A stretch of 64,000 nucleotides of DNA from an uncultured Dysgonomonas sp. (lineage in GTDB: Bacteria; Bacteroidota; Bacteroidia; Bacteroidales; Dysgonomonadaceae): positions 55,327 through 119,326 of the forward strand of contig NZ_CAKUOF010000013.1 of the NCBI RefSeq assembly GCF_934668725.1, written 5' to 3'. Under the pieces are notes generated by a model. That model saw nothing but the letters and a program-made list of their open reading frames with translations. It was not told the DNA's origin and did no database searches. Positions 9,447-18,641 of the stretch are shown one piece after another. How positions within the stretch are numbered: the stretch's first letter is position 1; each line of letters opens with the position of its first letter. The translations under genes and the position numbers were made by a program.

Positions 9447-10397
9447 ATGAAAACACTTGTGACATCTGATAATGCTCAAAATCTACTTTCGGAACAATTG
9501 CGGGAGTGGGAGCAAGCCCGATTAAATTATGGGGCTTTGGCAAAGGTCGAATCGAAAGATTTTTCTTTTGGTAAGTTTATCATTAAAGTACAATTTAATC
9601 CTGCAAGAATTCAATCGTCGGCGGCAAAAGTCGATGCAAAATCTATCCAGGAAAGAAAATGTTTCTTGTGTCCGGCAAATCTACCGGAGGTACAGAAAGG
9701 TATACCGTTTGAGAATACTTATCAGATATTAGTCAATCCGTTTCCGATATTTCCACAGCACTTTACAATACCTACTTACCAGCATGTAGATCAGTTAATA
9801 TTGAACAGGTATGGAGATATGTTGGATCTGGCAAAGGACTTGGATGAGTATACCTTTTTTTATAATGGACCTAAATGCGGAGCTTCTGCTCCCGATCATG
9901 CGCACTTTCAAGCAGGAAACAAAGGATTTTTACCTATCGAAAAAGACATCGAGTACATAGATAAAGAGACCATATTCGAAATTGATACCTTACGGGTATA
10001 TGCTTTTAAAAACTATTTAAGAAATGGTTTCTTGATAGAGGCTGAGGATCAAAAACAGGCTGTTGATTTCTTCAAAACGCTTTATTCTTTATTAGAGATA
10101 AAAGAAGGTGAAAAAGAACCGATGATGAATATAATCTCATGGTATCAGGATGGAAAATGGTTCAGTTGTATTTTTCCTCGTGAGAAACACCGTCCAAGCT
10201 GCTTCTTTGCAGAAGGCAATGAGAATATATTGATCAGTCCAGCATCGGTCGATTTAGGAGGAGTATTTATTACACCACTCGAAAAAGATTTCATGAAAAT
10301 TACTACCGAAGATATACAAGCAATACTGAAAGAAGTATGCATAAGCGATAGTAATATGCAGGCATTGACCGATAAAATCAGAAACTTACTTAAATAA
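9447..10397 (+). CDS. DUF4922 protein, HIT/GalT-like nucleotidyltransferase or phosphorylase
   Basis: Cytoplasmic 316-residue protein of unknown substrate. Residues 151-155 read HAHFQ within GASAPDHAHFQAG. This matches the active-site region of the GalT/Ap4A-phosphorylase/GDP-L-galactose-phosphorylase branch of the HIT superfamily, where a His forms a nucleotidyl intermediate. A CxxC (KCFLCPAN, 72-75) could bind a structural metal as in GalT, and ILVNPFPIFPQHFTIPT resembles the conserved HIT strand region. Together with the GT2 upstream, this suggests a nucleotide-sugar step. The reaction itself is not established. It ends 25 bp before the AmpG-like gene. Confidence 0.75.
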   Translation: MKTLVTSDNAQNLLSEQLREWEQARLNYGALAKVESKDFSFGKFIIKVQFNPARIQSSAAKVDAKSIQERKCFLCPANLPEVQKGIPFENTYQILVNPFPIFPQHFTIPTYQHVDQLILNRYGDMLDLAKDLDEYTFFYNGPKCGASAPDHAHFQAGNKGFLPIEKDIEYIDKETIFEIDTLRVYAFKNYLRNGFLIEAEDQKQAVDFFKTLYSLLEIKEGEKEPMMNIISWYQDGKWFSCIFPREKHRPSCFFAEGNENILISPASVDLGGVFITPLEKDFMKITTEDIQAILKEVCISDSNMQALTDKIRNLLK

Positions 10398-10422
10398 TAT
10401 CAGATACCTTAAGATATAAACT

Positions 10423-12303
10423 ATGCAAGAAAAGAAACAAAAATCGCCTTGGGCGTGGATTCCTACGCTTTATTTCGCCGAAGGTTTGCCCTATGTTGCC
10501 GTAATGACTATTGCTGTGATTATGTATAAACGTATGGGTATATCCAATACCGACATAGCTTTGTATACGAGTTGGTTGTATTTGCCGTGGGTTATCAAAC
10601 CCTTTTGGAGTCCATTTGTCGATCTCCTGAAAACCAAACGTTGGTGGATTGTTATTATGCAGCTACTTATCGGAGCAGGGTTTGCCGGAATTGCTTTCAC
10701 TATTCCTTTGCCTTTCTTCTTTCAGGCAACGTTGGCTTTTTTCTGGCTTCTGGCATTCAGTTCGGCGACACACGATATTGCAGCAGACGGATTTTATATG
10801 CTGGCACTCGATACCAATCAGCAGGCTATGTATGTGGGGATCCGAAGTACTTTTTATCGGGTAGCCACCATTATGGGGCAAGGTGTTCTTATCATATTGG
10901 CGGGATTTCTCGAAAGCACTTCAGGTAGTGAACCTGTTAAAATAAATATTGACGTATCTCCCCAATATACACAATCAACAATGTATATTCCCCAAGATAT
11001 TATACCGGAGGTTCAAGACGGAAAAATAGCTTTTGTTGTAGACAAAGAGACCGTGAAAATGGGGACTCAGGGAGTCGATAAAGATAGTTTGAGTGCATTC
11101 CTGAAAAAAGTAACTGCTGCTAATGAGGAGAATGGCTTTGTTATTAAAGAAACAGAAGCCCATAAAGCCGAAGCTGAAAAGGATAAAGCTAGTTGGTGGA
11201 CATCTCATGTATCTCAACCTTTGGGTAATTGGATCAAACATTCGTTCGGAGAGAAAAGGGAGGTTGAAGAATCGACCTCAAAGCTCGCAGGGAATGTCGC
11301 TGTAGTAGCGATAAGGCTTTCGAAACAGCCCGAACTGGGTAAAGAAATGGTTTTGAACACTTCGATGAACAAAGGTGATAAAAGTATATCTCTTGTATCG
11401 GGAGATCGGTTGTCCTTTAATGATAAAAACTGGAATAAACCTGCATATGTAGTTTTTCAGGCAGATCCTAAACTTACTGAAGTTAGTACTGCCGAATATA
11501 AAGGTTTGTCGGGAAATATTCCTTTTGCATGGTCTATTACCTTCTTTGTATTGGCAGGTTTATTTATATTCTTTAGCTTTTATCATCGGGTATTTTTACC
11601 TAAACCGTCTTCGGATATTACGCATACTCATGTTACAGCCCGTTCTATATTTAAAGAATTCGGACAGACTTTTGTTTCTTTCTTTAAAAAGCCACAAGCA
11701 CTTGTCGCTATATTTTTTATGCTGACATATCGTTTTTCCGAAGCTCAAGCACTAAAACTGATCAATCCGTTTTTACTTGATTCTCGTGAGGTTGGAGGTT
11801 TAGGACTTACTACCGGAGAAGTTGGTCTGGTGTACGGAACTATTGGTATTATCGGACTTACTATCGGGGGAATTGTTGGCGGTTTTGCAGCTGCACGCGG
11901 AGGTCTTAAGAGATGGCTTTGGCCCATGACCTTGAGTATGTTGCTAACTATACTGGCATTTGTATATCTGAGTTTTGCTCAAACAGAAAGCCTGATTATT
12001 ATCAATATTTGTGTGTTTATAGAGCAATTGGGATATGGATTCGGCTTCACAGCTTATATGTTATACCTGATGTATTATGCTGATGGAGAGCAAAAAACGG
12101 CTCATTATGCTATCTGTACAGGATTTATGGCATTGGGTATGATGATTCCGGGAATGTTTGCCGGATGGTTACAGGAACTACTGGGATACAATCATTTCTT
12201 TGTATGGGTTATGATTTGTAGTATTATCCCGATTATAGCCGTTTCATTATTGAAGATTGACCCTAATTACGGTAAAGCAAAAGACGAAAAAAAGAATAAT
12301 TGA
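10423..12303 (+). CDS. ampG: AmpG-type MFS permease with large periplasmic insert
   Basis: Inner-membrane permease predicted to import anhydro-muropeptides or GlcNAc-anhMurNAc. The AmpG signature is seen in WAWIPTLYFAEGLPYV, YLPWVIKPFWSPFVD, FSSATHDIAADGFYM and the C-terminal GFGFTAYMLYLMYYADG. At 626 residues it is well over the ~490 of E. coli AmpG. The excess is a hydrophilic, charged stretch at about residues 166-366 between TM5 (ending LIILAGFLE) and TM6 (FAWSITFFVLAGLFIFFSFY), which should face the periplasm. The stop codon is one base before the namZ copy-2 start, indicating one operon. Confidence 0.85.
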   Translation: MQEKKQKSPWAWIPTLYFAEGLPYVAVMTIAVIMYKRMGISNTDIALYTSWLYLPWVIKPFWSPFVDLLKTKRWWIVIMQLLIGAGFAGIAFTIPLPFFFQATLAFFWLLAFSSATHDIAADGFYMLALDTNQQAMYVGIRSTFYRVATIMGQGVLIILAGFLESTSGSEPVKINIDVSPQYTQSTMYIPQDIIPEVQDGKIAFVVDKETVKMGTQGVDKDSLSAFLKKVTAANEENGFVIKETEAHKAEAEKDKASWWTSHVSQPLGNWIKHSFGEKREVEESTSKLAGNVAVVAIRLSKQPELGKEMVLNTSMNKGDKSISLVSGDRLSFNDKNWNKPAYVVFQADPKLTEVSTAEYKGLSGNIPFAWSITFFVLAGLFIFFSFYHRVFLPKPSSDITHTHVTARSIFKEFGQTFVSFFKKPQALVAIFFMLTYRFSEAQALKLINPFLLDSREVGGLGLTTGEVGLVYGTIGIIGLTIGGIVGGFAAARGGLKRWLWPMTLSMLLTILAFVYLSFAQTESLIIINICVFIEQLGYGFGFTAYMLYLMYYADGEQKTAHYAICTGFMALGMMIPGMFAGWLQELLGYNHFFVWVMICSIIPIIAVSLLKIDPNYGKAKDEKKNN

Positions 12304-12304
12304 T

Positions 12305-13540
12305 ATGAAAAAAACGATAATAGTACTATTTGTTCTCTGTACTGTATTTGCAAACACGTACGCACAGAAGATAACGATAAAGACAGGAATTGAGGTTCTG
12401 AAAGATCAGAAATTCAAAATATTGGATGGAAAACGTGTGGGTTTAATTACCAACCCTACGGGAGTTGATAACAATATGAAATCGACTATTGATATCTTAA
12501 ACGAAGCTCCGAATGTAAATCTTGTAGCATTGTTTGCCCCCGAACATGGTGTGCGTGGAGATGCTCATGCAGGCGATCATGTAGATAATGTGACCGATCC
12601 GAAGACCGGTTTGCCTGTTTATTCTCTGCACGGAAAAACAAGAGTACCTACACCCGAAATGCTTGAAGGTATTGATGTTTTAGTATATGATATTCAGGAT
12701 ATAGGATGCCGTTCGTTTACGTATATCAGTACTATGGGATTGGCGATGCAGGCTGCCGCTGAGCAGGGAATCGAATTTGTGGTTCTAGACAGACCCAATC
12801 CTCTGGGAGGAATAAAAGTAGAAGGAGGCTTAGTTGAAGATGGCTTCATTTCGTTTGTCAGTCAATTTAAAATTCCTTATGTATACGGACTCACTTGCGG
12901 AGAGCTTGCATTGTTACTAAACGGAGAGAATATGTTGAAAAAGCAATGTAAACTTCAGGTGGTGAAAATGAAGTCATGGAAAAGAAAAATGAGGTACGAA
13001 GAGACCGGATTGCAATGGATTCCTTCATCTCCTCATATTCCACAGCCTATTTCGGCTATTTTCTATCCAGTGTCCGGTATCTTGGGCGAATTGGGATATA
13101 TGTCTATCGGTGTGGGATATACCATTCCTTTCCAGATGTTTGCTGCTGAATGGATAAAAGCAGAAGATCTAGCTGTCAGTCTTAATAATTTGCATTTGCC
13201 CGGTCTTTACTTCAGACCTATGTATTTGAAACCGTTTTACTCTGTTGGACAGGGTAAGCAACTCGAAGGCGTACAAGTGTTTATTATGGATTATGAAAAA
13301 GCGCGATTATCAGAAATCCAGTTTTATGTAATGCAGGAAGTTGCCAGTTTATATCCTGATAAAGCTGTATTTGATAATGCAAACGATAAACGCTTCCGTA
13401 TGTTCGATCAGGTAGCAGGTAGTGATTATGTGAGGTTGAATTTTGCCAAGCGTAACAAGTTTGCAGATATTTCTGGTTTCTGGGATGATGCGGTAGCTCC
13501 TTTCAGACAATTGTCGAAAAAATATTATTTGTATAAATAA
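12305..13540 (+). CDS. namZ: NamZ-type exo-beta-N-acetylmuramidase (DUF1343, GH171), copy 2
   Basis: Second predicted exo-muramidase, 411 residues. I chose the ATG at 12305 because it gives a clean signal peptide (MKKTIIVLFVLCTVFANTYA) and follows the permease stop (TGA, 12301-12303) by one base; the reading frame extends upstream only through the ampG coding region. DUF1343 blocks: GKRVGLITNPTGVDN, LFAPEHGVRGDAHAGDHV, VYDIQDIGCRSFTYISTMG, VLDRPNPLGGIKVEGG, then FRPMYLKPFYS. It is clearly diverged from copy 1, consistent with a distinct chain-length or peptide preference as reported for the T. forsythia pair. Confidence 0.88.
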   Translation: MKKTIIVLFVLCTVFANTYAQKITIKTGIEVLKDQKFKILDGKRVGLITNPTGVDNNMKSTIDILNEAPNVNLVALFAPEHGVRGDAHAGDHVDNVTDPKTGLPVYSLHGKTRVPTPEMLEGIDVLVYDIQDIGCRSFTYISTMGLAMQAAAEQGIEFVVLDRPNPLGGIKVEGGLVEDGFISFVSQFKIPYVYGLTCGELALLLNGENMLKKQCKLQVVKMKSWKRKMRYEETGLQWIPSSPHIPQPISAIFYPVSGILGELGYMSIGVGYTIPFQMFAAEWIKAEDLAVSLNNLHLPGLYFRPMYLKPFYSVGQGKQLEGVQVFIMDYEKARLSEIQFYVMQEVASLYPDKAVFDNANDKRFRMFDQVAGSDYVRLNFAKRNKFADISGFWDDAVAPFRQLSKKYYLYK

Positions 13541-13654
13541 GTTCTCAGAACTATTTGTTGCTTTGGTAAGTGTAAAAGCAATAGGTAGTTATGTCTTTCA
13601 AGTGTGTCGTTAAATATTTACTTTTACTAAATAAGTATACTTAAAATTAAAAGT

Positions 13655-14824
13655 ATGACTCAGCAATCTAACCAAAGGCTCCTAGCTCTGGATGTCATGA
13701 GAGGAATTACCATTGCCGGAATGATTATGGTAAATAATCCGGGTTCGTGGGGGAGTATTTATGCTCCTTTGGGGCATGCCTCATGGAATGGGCTTACACC
13801 CACCGATCTGGTCTTTCCGTTCTTTATGTTCATTATGGGGATATCTACCTATATATCACTTCGCAAATTCAATTTTGAATTTAGTAAACCTACTTTATTC
13901 AAGATTTTGAAAAGAACGGCAGTTATATTTCTTATCGGATTGGGCTTAGGGTGGTTCTCTCTTTCGTTGCGAACCTTTAATAAGCTGTCGGTTGAAGAAT
14001 TAGGATTTATGGATCGTTTGATACAGTCGGTTACAAACTTTGAACATCTTCGGATTTTAGGGGTAATGCAACGATTGGCACTGACTTATGGTATTACTTC
14101 ATTGATTGCCATTTTTGTAAAGCATAAGTACATTCCCTATATTATTCTGATAACATTGGTTGGATATTTTTTGCTCTTGCTGTTTGGTAATGGATTTGAG
14201 TTTAGCGAAAATAATATAGTATCAATAGTAGATAGAACTATTCTGGGTGCAAATCACATGTACGTAGATAATGGCGTAGTACTTGATCCCGAAGGATTAT
14301 TGAGTACCATACCCGCCGTAGCTCATGTATTGATAGGCTTTTATTGTGGTAAAATACTCTTGAATACTAAAGATAATAATGAGAAGATACAGCAGCTATT
14401 TATCATCGGAACCATACTTATGTTTGCAGGTTTTCTGCTAAGCTACGGTTGTCCGATTAATAAAAAAATATGGTCGCCAACCTATGTTTTGGCTACTTGC
14501 GGGCTGGCCTCGTTATTATTGGCTTTGCTTATCTGGATTATTGATATTAAGGGATATAAACGATGGAGTGTCTTTTTTCAGTCATTTGGAGTCAATCCTC
14601 TTTTTATTTTTGTAGCTGCAGGAGTGTTTGCTATTCTGATGGGTAACATTTCATTTGCGTATGATGGAGCAGATATAACAATAAAGACATTTATATATAA
14701 AATTTGCCTTCAACCTTATTTAGGCGATTATTTCGGTTCGTTGATTTTTGCGTTACTCTTTGTTGGATTCAACTGGGTAATAGGTAATGTATTGTATAAA
14801 AAACAAATTTATATTAAGATATGA
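13655..14824 (+). CDS. murT: DUF5009/HGSNAT-like multi-pass membrane protein, probable MurT (MurNAc uptake)
   Basis: A 389-residue inner-membrane protein with about ten hydrophobic helices. The N-terminus carries the acyltransferase-3/HGSNAT-like hallmark LALDVMRGITIAGMIMVNN, followed by GLTPTDLVFPFFMFIMG. It overlaps murK by ATGA (14821-14824), so the two are translationally coupled. In T. forsythia the gene immediately upstream of murK in a murTKQ operon was reported to be a MurNAc transporter (MurT); equating this protein with MurT rests on that synteny and my memory. A transmembrane amino-sugar N-acetyltransferase is the alternative. Confidence 0.7.
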   Translation: MTQQSNQRLLALDVMRGITIAGMIMVNNPGSWGSIYAPLGHASWNGLTPTDLVFPFFMFIMGISTYISLRKFNFEFSKPTLFKILKRTAVIFLIGLGLGWFSLSLRTFNKLSVEELGFMDRLIQSVTNFEHLRILGVMQRLALTYGITSLIAIFVKHKYIPYIILITLVGYFLLLLFGNGFEFSENNIVSIVDRTILGANHMYVDNGVVLDPEGLLSTIPAVAHVLIGFYCGKILLNTKDNNEKIQQLFIIGTILMFAGFLLSYGCPINKKIWSPTYVLATCGLASLLLALLIWIIDIKGYKRWSVFFQSFGVNPLFIFVAAGVFAILMGNISFAYDGADITIKTFIYKICLQPYLGDYFGSLIFALLFVGFNWVIGNVLYKKQIYIKI

Positions 14825-15672
14825 TATTATTGGCAGATGGAGGGTCAACGAAAGTTGATTGGTGTTTAGTTGATAAAGGGCAACTGGTAAAACAAGTTTT
14901 TACTAAAGGAGCAAATCCGTTTTTCAGATCGCGTGAAGATATCAGTGAAGAAATAAAAACGGCACTGTTACCTCAACTTGTCGGTTATACCATTGATAAC
15001 GTGTATTTCTATGGTGCAGGATGCGCATTCCCTGAGAAAAACGAGATAGTAAGAGCGGCAATTGCCGATCATATCAACGCTTCTAGTATTGAGGTAGGGA
15101 GTGATCTGTTGGCTGCTGCGAAAGGACTATGTGGTAAAAACAAGGGGATTGCCTGTATTATAGGTACGGGGTCTAACTCATGTTTTTATGATGGTCAAAA
15201 GATTGTGGAAAATGTTTCTCCTTTGGGTTATATACTTGGGGACGAAGGTAGTGGTGCAGTCTTAGGACGTTTGTTTTTAGGAGCGTGTCTTAAGAATCAA
15301 TTGACCGCCGGATTGAAAGAGAAATTTCTGGAGCAGTTCGAACTTACTCCTGCCATTATTTTGGAGAAGGTTTATAAAGAACCGTTACCCAACCGTTTTC
15401 TGGCAAGCTTGTCACCTTTTTTGAAAGAGCATATCAGTGATGAAACAATCTATGCTTTGGTATATAATGCTTTCAAAGACTTTTTTGTGAAGAATGTGAT
15501 GCAGTACGATTATAAGAATAACGAAGTACATCTTACGGGTTCGTTATCTTATCATTATCAAGATGTATTGCGTAAAGTAGGAGAGGACTTAGGTATAAAT
15601 ATCGGAACTATTGTTCAGTTGCCTATGGAGGGTCTTATAAAATATCATTCGGAACATTACGTTCAGGCGTAA
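14821..15672 (+). CDS. murK: MurK-type N-acetylmuramic acid/GlcNAc kinase (BadF/BadG ATPase family)
   Basis: Cytoplasmic kinase predicted to convert MurNAc to MurNAc-6-phosphate with ATP, the substrate of MurQ encoded next. A 283-residue member of the ASKHA superfamily. The phosphate-1 motif LADGGSTKVDW (4-14), the IACIIGTGSNSCFYDG phosphate-2 block, ILGDEGSGAVLGR and an adenosine-type motif near VHLTGSLSYHY are all visible. The start overlaps the DUF5009 gene. Family members also act on GlcNAc or glucosamine, so the kinase assignment is firm but exact sugar preference comes from context. Confidence 0.88.
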   Translation: MILLADGGSTKVDWCLVDKGQLVKQVFTKGANPFFRSREDISEEIKTALLPQLVGYTIDNVYFYGAGCAFPEKNEIVRAAIADHINASSIEVGSDLLAAAKGLCGKNKGIACIIGTGSNSCFYDGQKIVENVSPLGYILGDEGSGAVLGRLFLGACLKNQLTAGLKEKFLEQFELTPAIILEKVYKEPLPNRFLASLSPFLKEHISDETIYALVYNAFKDFFVKNVMQYDYKNNEVHLTGSLSYHYQDVLRKVGEDLGINIGTIVQLPMEGLIKYHSEHYVQA

Positions 15673-15758
15673 GAATGATAGACGCTTATTTATCTATCTA
15701 TTATACGATTAGATGAGTGGATATGTATAAAAGGAAGAATAAAAGAGAATAGGTGTAA

Positions 15759-15869
15759 CTTTTGTCACTTTTGTCACCTTTTTATGTTTTACTTATTGAA
15801 TATTAGTTTATTAATAAGATTGCAAAAAGTGACAAAAGAGGGGATAGTTGTCACCCTGAGAATGTCACC
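15759..15869. promoter_or_regulatory. Cluster of five TGTCAC motifs between murK and murQ
   Basis: CTTTTGTCAC occurs twice in tandem (15759-15768 and 15768-15777), once inverted as GTGACAAAAG (15829-15838), and twice more as TTGTCACC (15848-15855) and ATGTCACCT (15861-15869). The inverted pair could also form an RNA stem. The gap is 242 bp in an otherwise tight operon, which suggests a regulator site or internal promoter for murQ. Confidence 0.5.
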
Positions 15870-15914
15870 TTTGTGTAAGTGAATGTAACTATTGTAACGA
15901 AAATAAGAACAGAT

Positions 15915-16733
15915 ATGACTTTTATCAAAATAACAGAACAATCGTCATTGTATGACGATCTGGAAAAGAAATCGGTACACGAACTATTAGTAGATATAAA
16001 TAAAGAAGATCAGAAGGTAGCATTGGCAGTTGAAAAAGCGATTCCTGCTATCGAAAAACTGGTATCTCAGATTGTTCCGAGAATGGAACAAGGCGGACGT
16101 ATTTTTTATATGGGAGCAGGTACAAGCGGTCGTTTGGGAGTGTTGGATGCTTCGGAAATACCACCGACTTTCGGGATGCCTAATACGTTGGTTATAGGGC
16201 TTATTGCAGGAGGTGATACAGCACTTCGTAATCCTGTTGAGAAAGCCGAAGATAACATGGAGCGTGGATGGGAAGAGTTGAAAGAACATAATATAACAGA
16301 AAAGGATACAGTGATTGGTATTGCTGCATCGGGCACAACACCTTATGTAATAGGGGCTTTGCGTGAAGCTCGTAAACATGGTATTTTGACTGCATCTATA
16401 TCTAGTAATCCCGATTCTCCGATTGCTCAGGAAGCCGAAATAGCTATAGAAATGATTGTAGGACCTGAGTTTGTTACGGGTAGCTCTCGTATGAAATCGG
16501 GTACGGGACAAAAGATGATTCTCAATATGATTACCACTGCTACTATGATTAAGTTGGGTAGGGTAAAAGGTAACCGGATGGTAAACATGCAATTATCGAA
16601 TGCTAAATTGGTAGACAGAGGTACACGCATGCTTATAGATGAACTGGGCTTGGATTACGATCAGGCAAATCGTCTTCTCTTATTACATGGTTCTGTGAAG
16701 AAAGCAACCGATGCTTATCGGGCAGAAAATTAA
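15915..16733 (+). CDS. murQ: N-acetylmuramic acid 6-phosphate etherase
   Basis: Cytoplasmic etherase that removes D-lactate from MurNAc-6-P to give GlcNAc-6-P, feeding amino-sugar metabolism. 272 residues from the ATG at 15915, giving the usual N-terminus (MTFIKITEQSSLYDDLEKKS); the frame has 12 codons upstream without family similarity. SIS-domain blocks: FYMGAGTSGRLGVLDASEIP with the catalytic-region Glu in DASE, GDTALRNPVEKAEDN, VIGIAASGTTPYVIGALREA and GSSRMKSGTGQKMILNM. A short C-terminal helical domain (LGLDYDQANRLLLLHGSVKKA) completes it. With murT and murK it forms a complete salvage route. Confidence 0.95.
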   Translation: MTFIKITEQSSLYDDLEKKSVHELLVDINKEDQKVALAVEKAIPAIEKLVSQIVPRMEQGGRIFYMGAGTSGRLGVLDASEIPPTFGMPNTLVIGLIAGGDTALRNPVEKAEDNMERGWEELKEHNITEKDTVIGIAASGTTPYVIGALREARKHGILTASISSNPDSPIAQEAEIAIEMIVGPEFVTGSSRMKSGTGQKMILNMITTATMIKLGRVKGNRMVNMQLSNAKLVDRGTRMLIDELGLDYDQANRLLLLHGSVKKATDAYRAEN

Positions 16734-16771
16734 ATTGAGTTTATTAGCTGACCTCAAATAACTCTGATACT

Positions 16772-18610
16772 ATGAAACATTTTATGTTATTTGTCTTCTT
16801 ATTGTTTGCCGGTGTTGTTTCGGCACAAGATTTTCGTTTCGCTTTGATAACGGATTTACATGTGAGAAGTAACGATTCTTTGGCATATAACGATTTGAAA
16901 CGTACCGTTAATCAGTTGAATAAAACTTTTGATATCAGTTTTGTTTTGGTGACAGGCGATATAACGGAAGAGGGAGACAGAGCTTCATTATTGAAAGCAA
17001 AAGGACTCTTGGATCAGTTGAAAGTAAAATATTATATCTTGTCGGGAAATCACGAAACTAAATGGAGTGAATCGGGGTCTACTGATTTTGCCCATGTATT
17101 CGGATCGGAACGTTTTCAATTTGAATATAATGGCTTTAAGTTCTTGGGGTTTGCCACAGGGCCTATTATCCGTATGATGGATGGACACGTAGCACCTCAG
17201 GACATTGTTTGGCTGCAAGAAGAATTGGGTAAAGATCCGAATCAACCTGCAATTTTAGTAACACATTATCCTCTTTTGCCTACCGATGTAGACAATTGGT
17301 ATGAAGTGACGGATGCTGTTCGCAAATACAACATTAAAGCTGTTTTAGGAGGGCATTATCACAGTAACCGATTGTTTTTCTATGATGGAATACCCGCATT
17401 TATAAACCGTTCTAACCTGCGTGATAAAACGGATGGTTTGGGAGGATATTCTATTTATGATGTAACGAAGGATTCTATTGTGGTTTCGGAACAAAAGATA
17501 GAGCAGGAGCCTCGCCGATGGGGTGGATATTCTCTGGTCGAGAAATATTATACTGAAGATAATTCGACTTACAATCGCCCTGATTTTTCAGTAAACGAAG
17601 AATATAATGCGGTTAAGGAAGTCTGGGTAACCAATATCGGTAAAACTATATATGCATCTCCCATAGTTTCGGATAATACAGTATTTATAGGTGATGATAC
17701 GGGAGCTTTCTATTCGATATCTACTAAAAACGGAAAAATAAACTGGAGTTTTCAGTCAGACAACCGCATTGTGGGCACTGCTGCTGTTGACAATGGAATA
17801 GTTGTTTTTGGTTCGGCAGATGCCACTATTTATGCTTTGAACAGTAAAACAGGTAAACTCATTTGGAAATATTCAGCTAAAAAACCTGTTTTGGGAAGTG
17901 CAACTATTGATAATGGTATTGTGTATATTGGAGCGAGCGATCATACTTTTCGTGCCTTGAATCTTAAAACAGGAAAGTTAGTATGGGAATATACTGGAGT
18001 GAAAGGATATATAGAAACCCGTCCGCTTATATACGACAATAAAGTAATTTTCGGAGCATGGGACAATACCATGTATGCCTTAGATAAGGCAACAGGTAAA
18101 CTTCTCAGGACTTGGGATGGTGGTCTTAGTCGAATGCACTTTTCGCCCGCAGCGGTATGGCCTGTGGCGGCACAAGGGAAAGTATTCTTTACTGCTCCCG
18201 ATAGAGTGATGACCGCTATAGACGCAGCAACAGGCGAAACTGTTTGGCGAACAAAGGAGTCGATGGTAAGAGAAACAATCGGCTTATCGGAAGATCAAAC
18301 AAGGGTGTACAGCAAGACGATGCAAGATAGTGTAGTCTCTTACTCTACCTTAGGAAACGAACCGAAAAGACTTTGGATAACTGATGTAGGATATGGTTAC
18401 GATCATGCCGCTTCGATGCCGGTTGAAAAAGGCGGAGTAGTTTTCGGCAGTACCAAAAACGGAATAATTTTCGCTTTAGATGGTATCACAGGCAAGCTTT
18501 TGTGGAAACATAAAGTGGGTAATTCGCTTATTGGAACAGTATATCCTCTAAGTGCTTCGGAATGTATATTTGTAAGTGGTCACGGATTAGTGGGACTACT
18601 GAAAAAGTAA
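16772..18610 (+). CDS. Secreted calcineurin-like phosphoesterase fused to PQQ-type beta-propeller
   Basis: A 612-residue exported protein (signal peptide about 1-20). The N-terminal metallophosphoesterase (about 21-230) has the full two-metal motif set: ITDLHV, TGDITEEGD, SGNHE, VTHYPL and GGHYHSNR. The C-terminal half (about 280-610) holds several WD/PQQ-like blades recognisable by repeated KTGKLIWKYS, KTGKLVWEY, ATGKLLRTW and ITGKLLWKH units. The propeller may dock the enzyme on a glycan or protein. It starts 38 bp after murQ, so it could remove phosphate from a cell-wall product, but the substrate is unknown. Confidence 0.8.
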   Translation: MKHFMLFVFLLFAGVVSAQDFRFALITDLHVRSNDSLAYNDLKRTVNQLNKTFDISFVLVTGDITEEGDRASLLKAKGLLDQLKVKYYILSGNHETKWSESGSTDFAHVFGSERFQFEYNGFKFLGFATGPIIRMMDGHVAPQDIVWLQEELGKDPNQPAILVTHYPLLPTDVDNWYEVTDAVRKYNIKAVLGGHYHSNRLFFYDGIPAFINRSNLRDKTDGLGGYSIYDVTKDSIVVSEQKIEQEPRRWGGYSLVEKYYTEDNSTYNRPDFSVNEEYNAVKEVWVTNIGKTIYASPIVSDNTVFIGDDTGAFYSISTKNGKINWSFQSDNRIVGTAAVDNGIVVFGSADATIYALNSKTGKLIWKYSAKKPVLGSATIDNGIVYIGASDHTFRALNLKTGKLVWEYTGVKGYIETRPLIYDNKVIFGAWDNTMYALDKATGKLLRTWDGGLSRMHFSPAAVWPVAAQGKVFFTAPDRVMTAIDAATGETVWRTKESMVRETIGLSEDQTRVYSKTMQDSVVSYSTLGNEPKRLWITDVGYGYDHAASMPVEKGGVVFGSTKNGIIFALDGITGKLLWKHKVGNSLIGTVYPLSASECIFVSGHGLVGLLKK

Positions 18611-18641
18611 TAGTAGTTTTTGAAACCTTAAATCTGATACG

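Noticed and set aside
15987..16592. Long minus-strand ORF opposite murQ
   Set aside because: Shadow frame with a His/Arg/Cys-rich, unlikely composition lying wholly inside a clear murQ gene.
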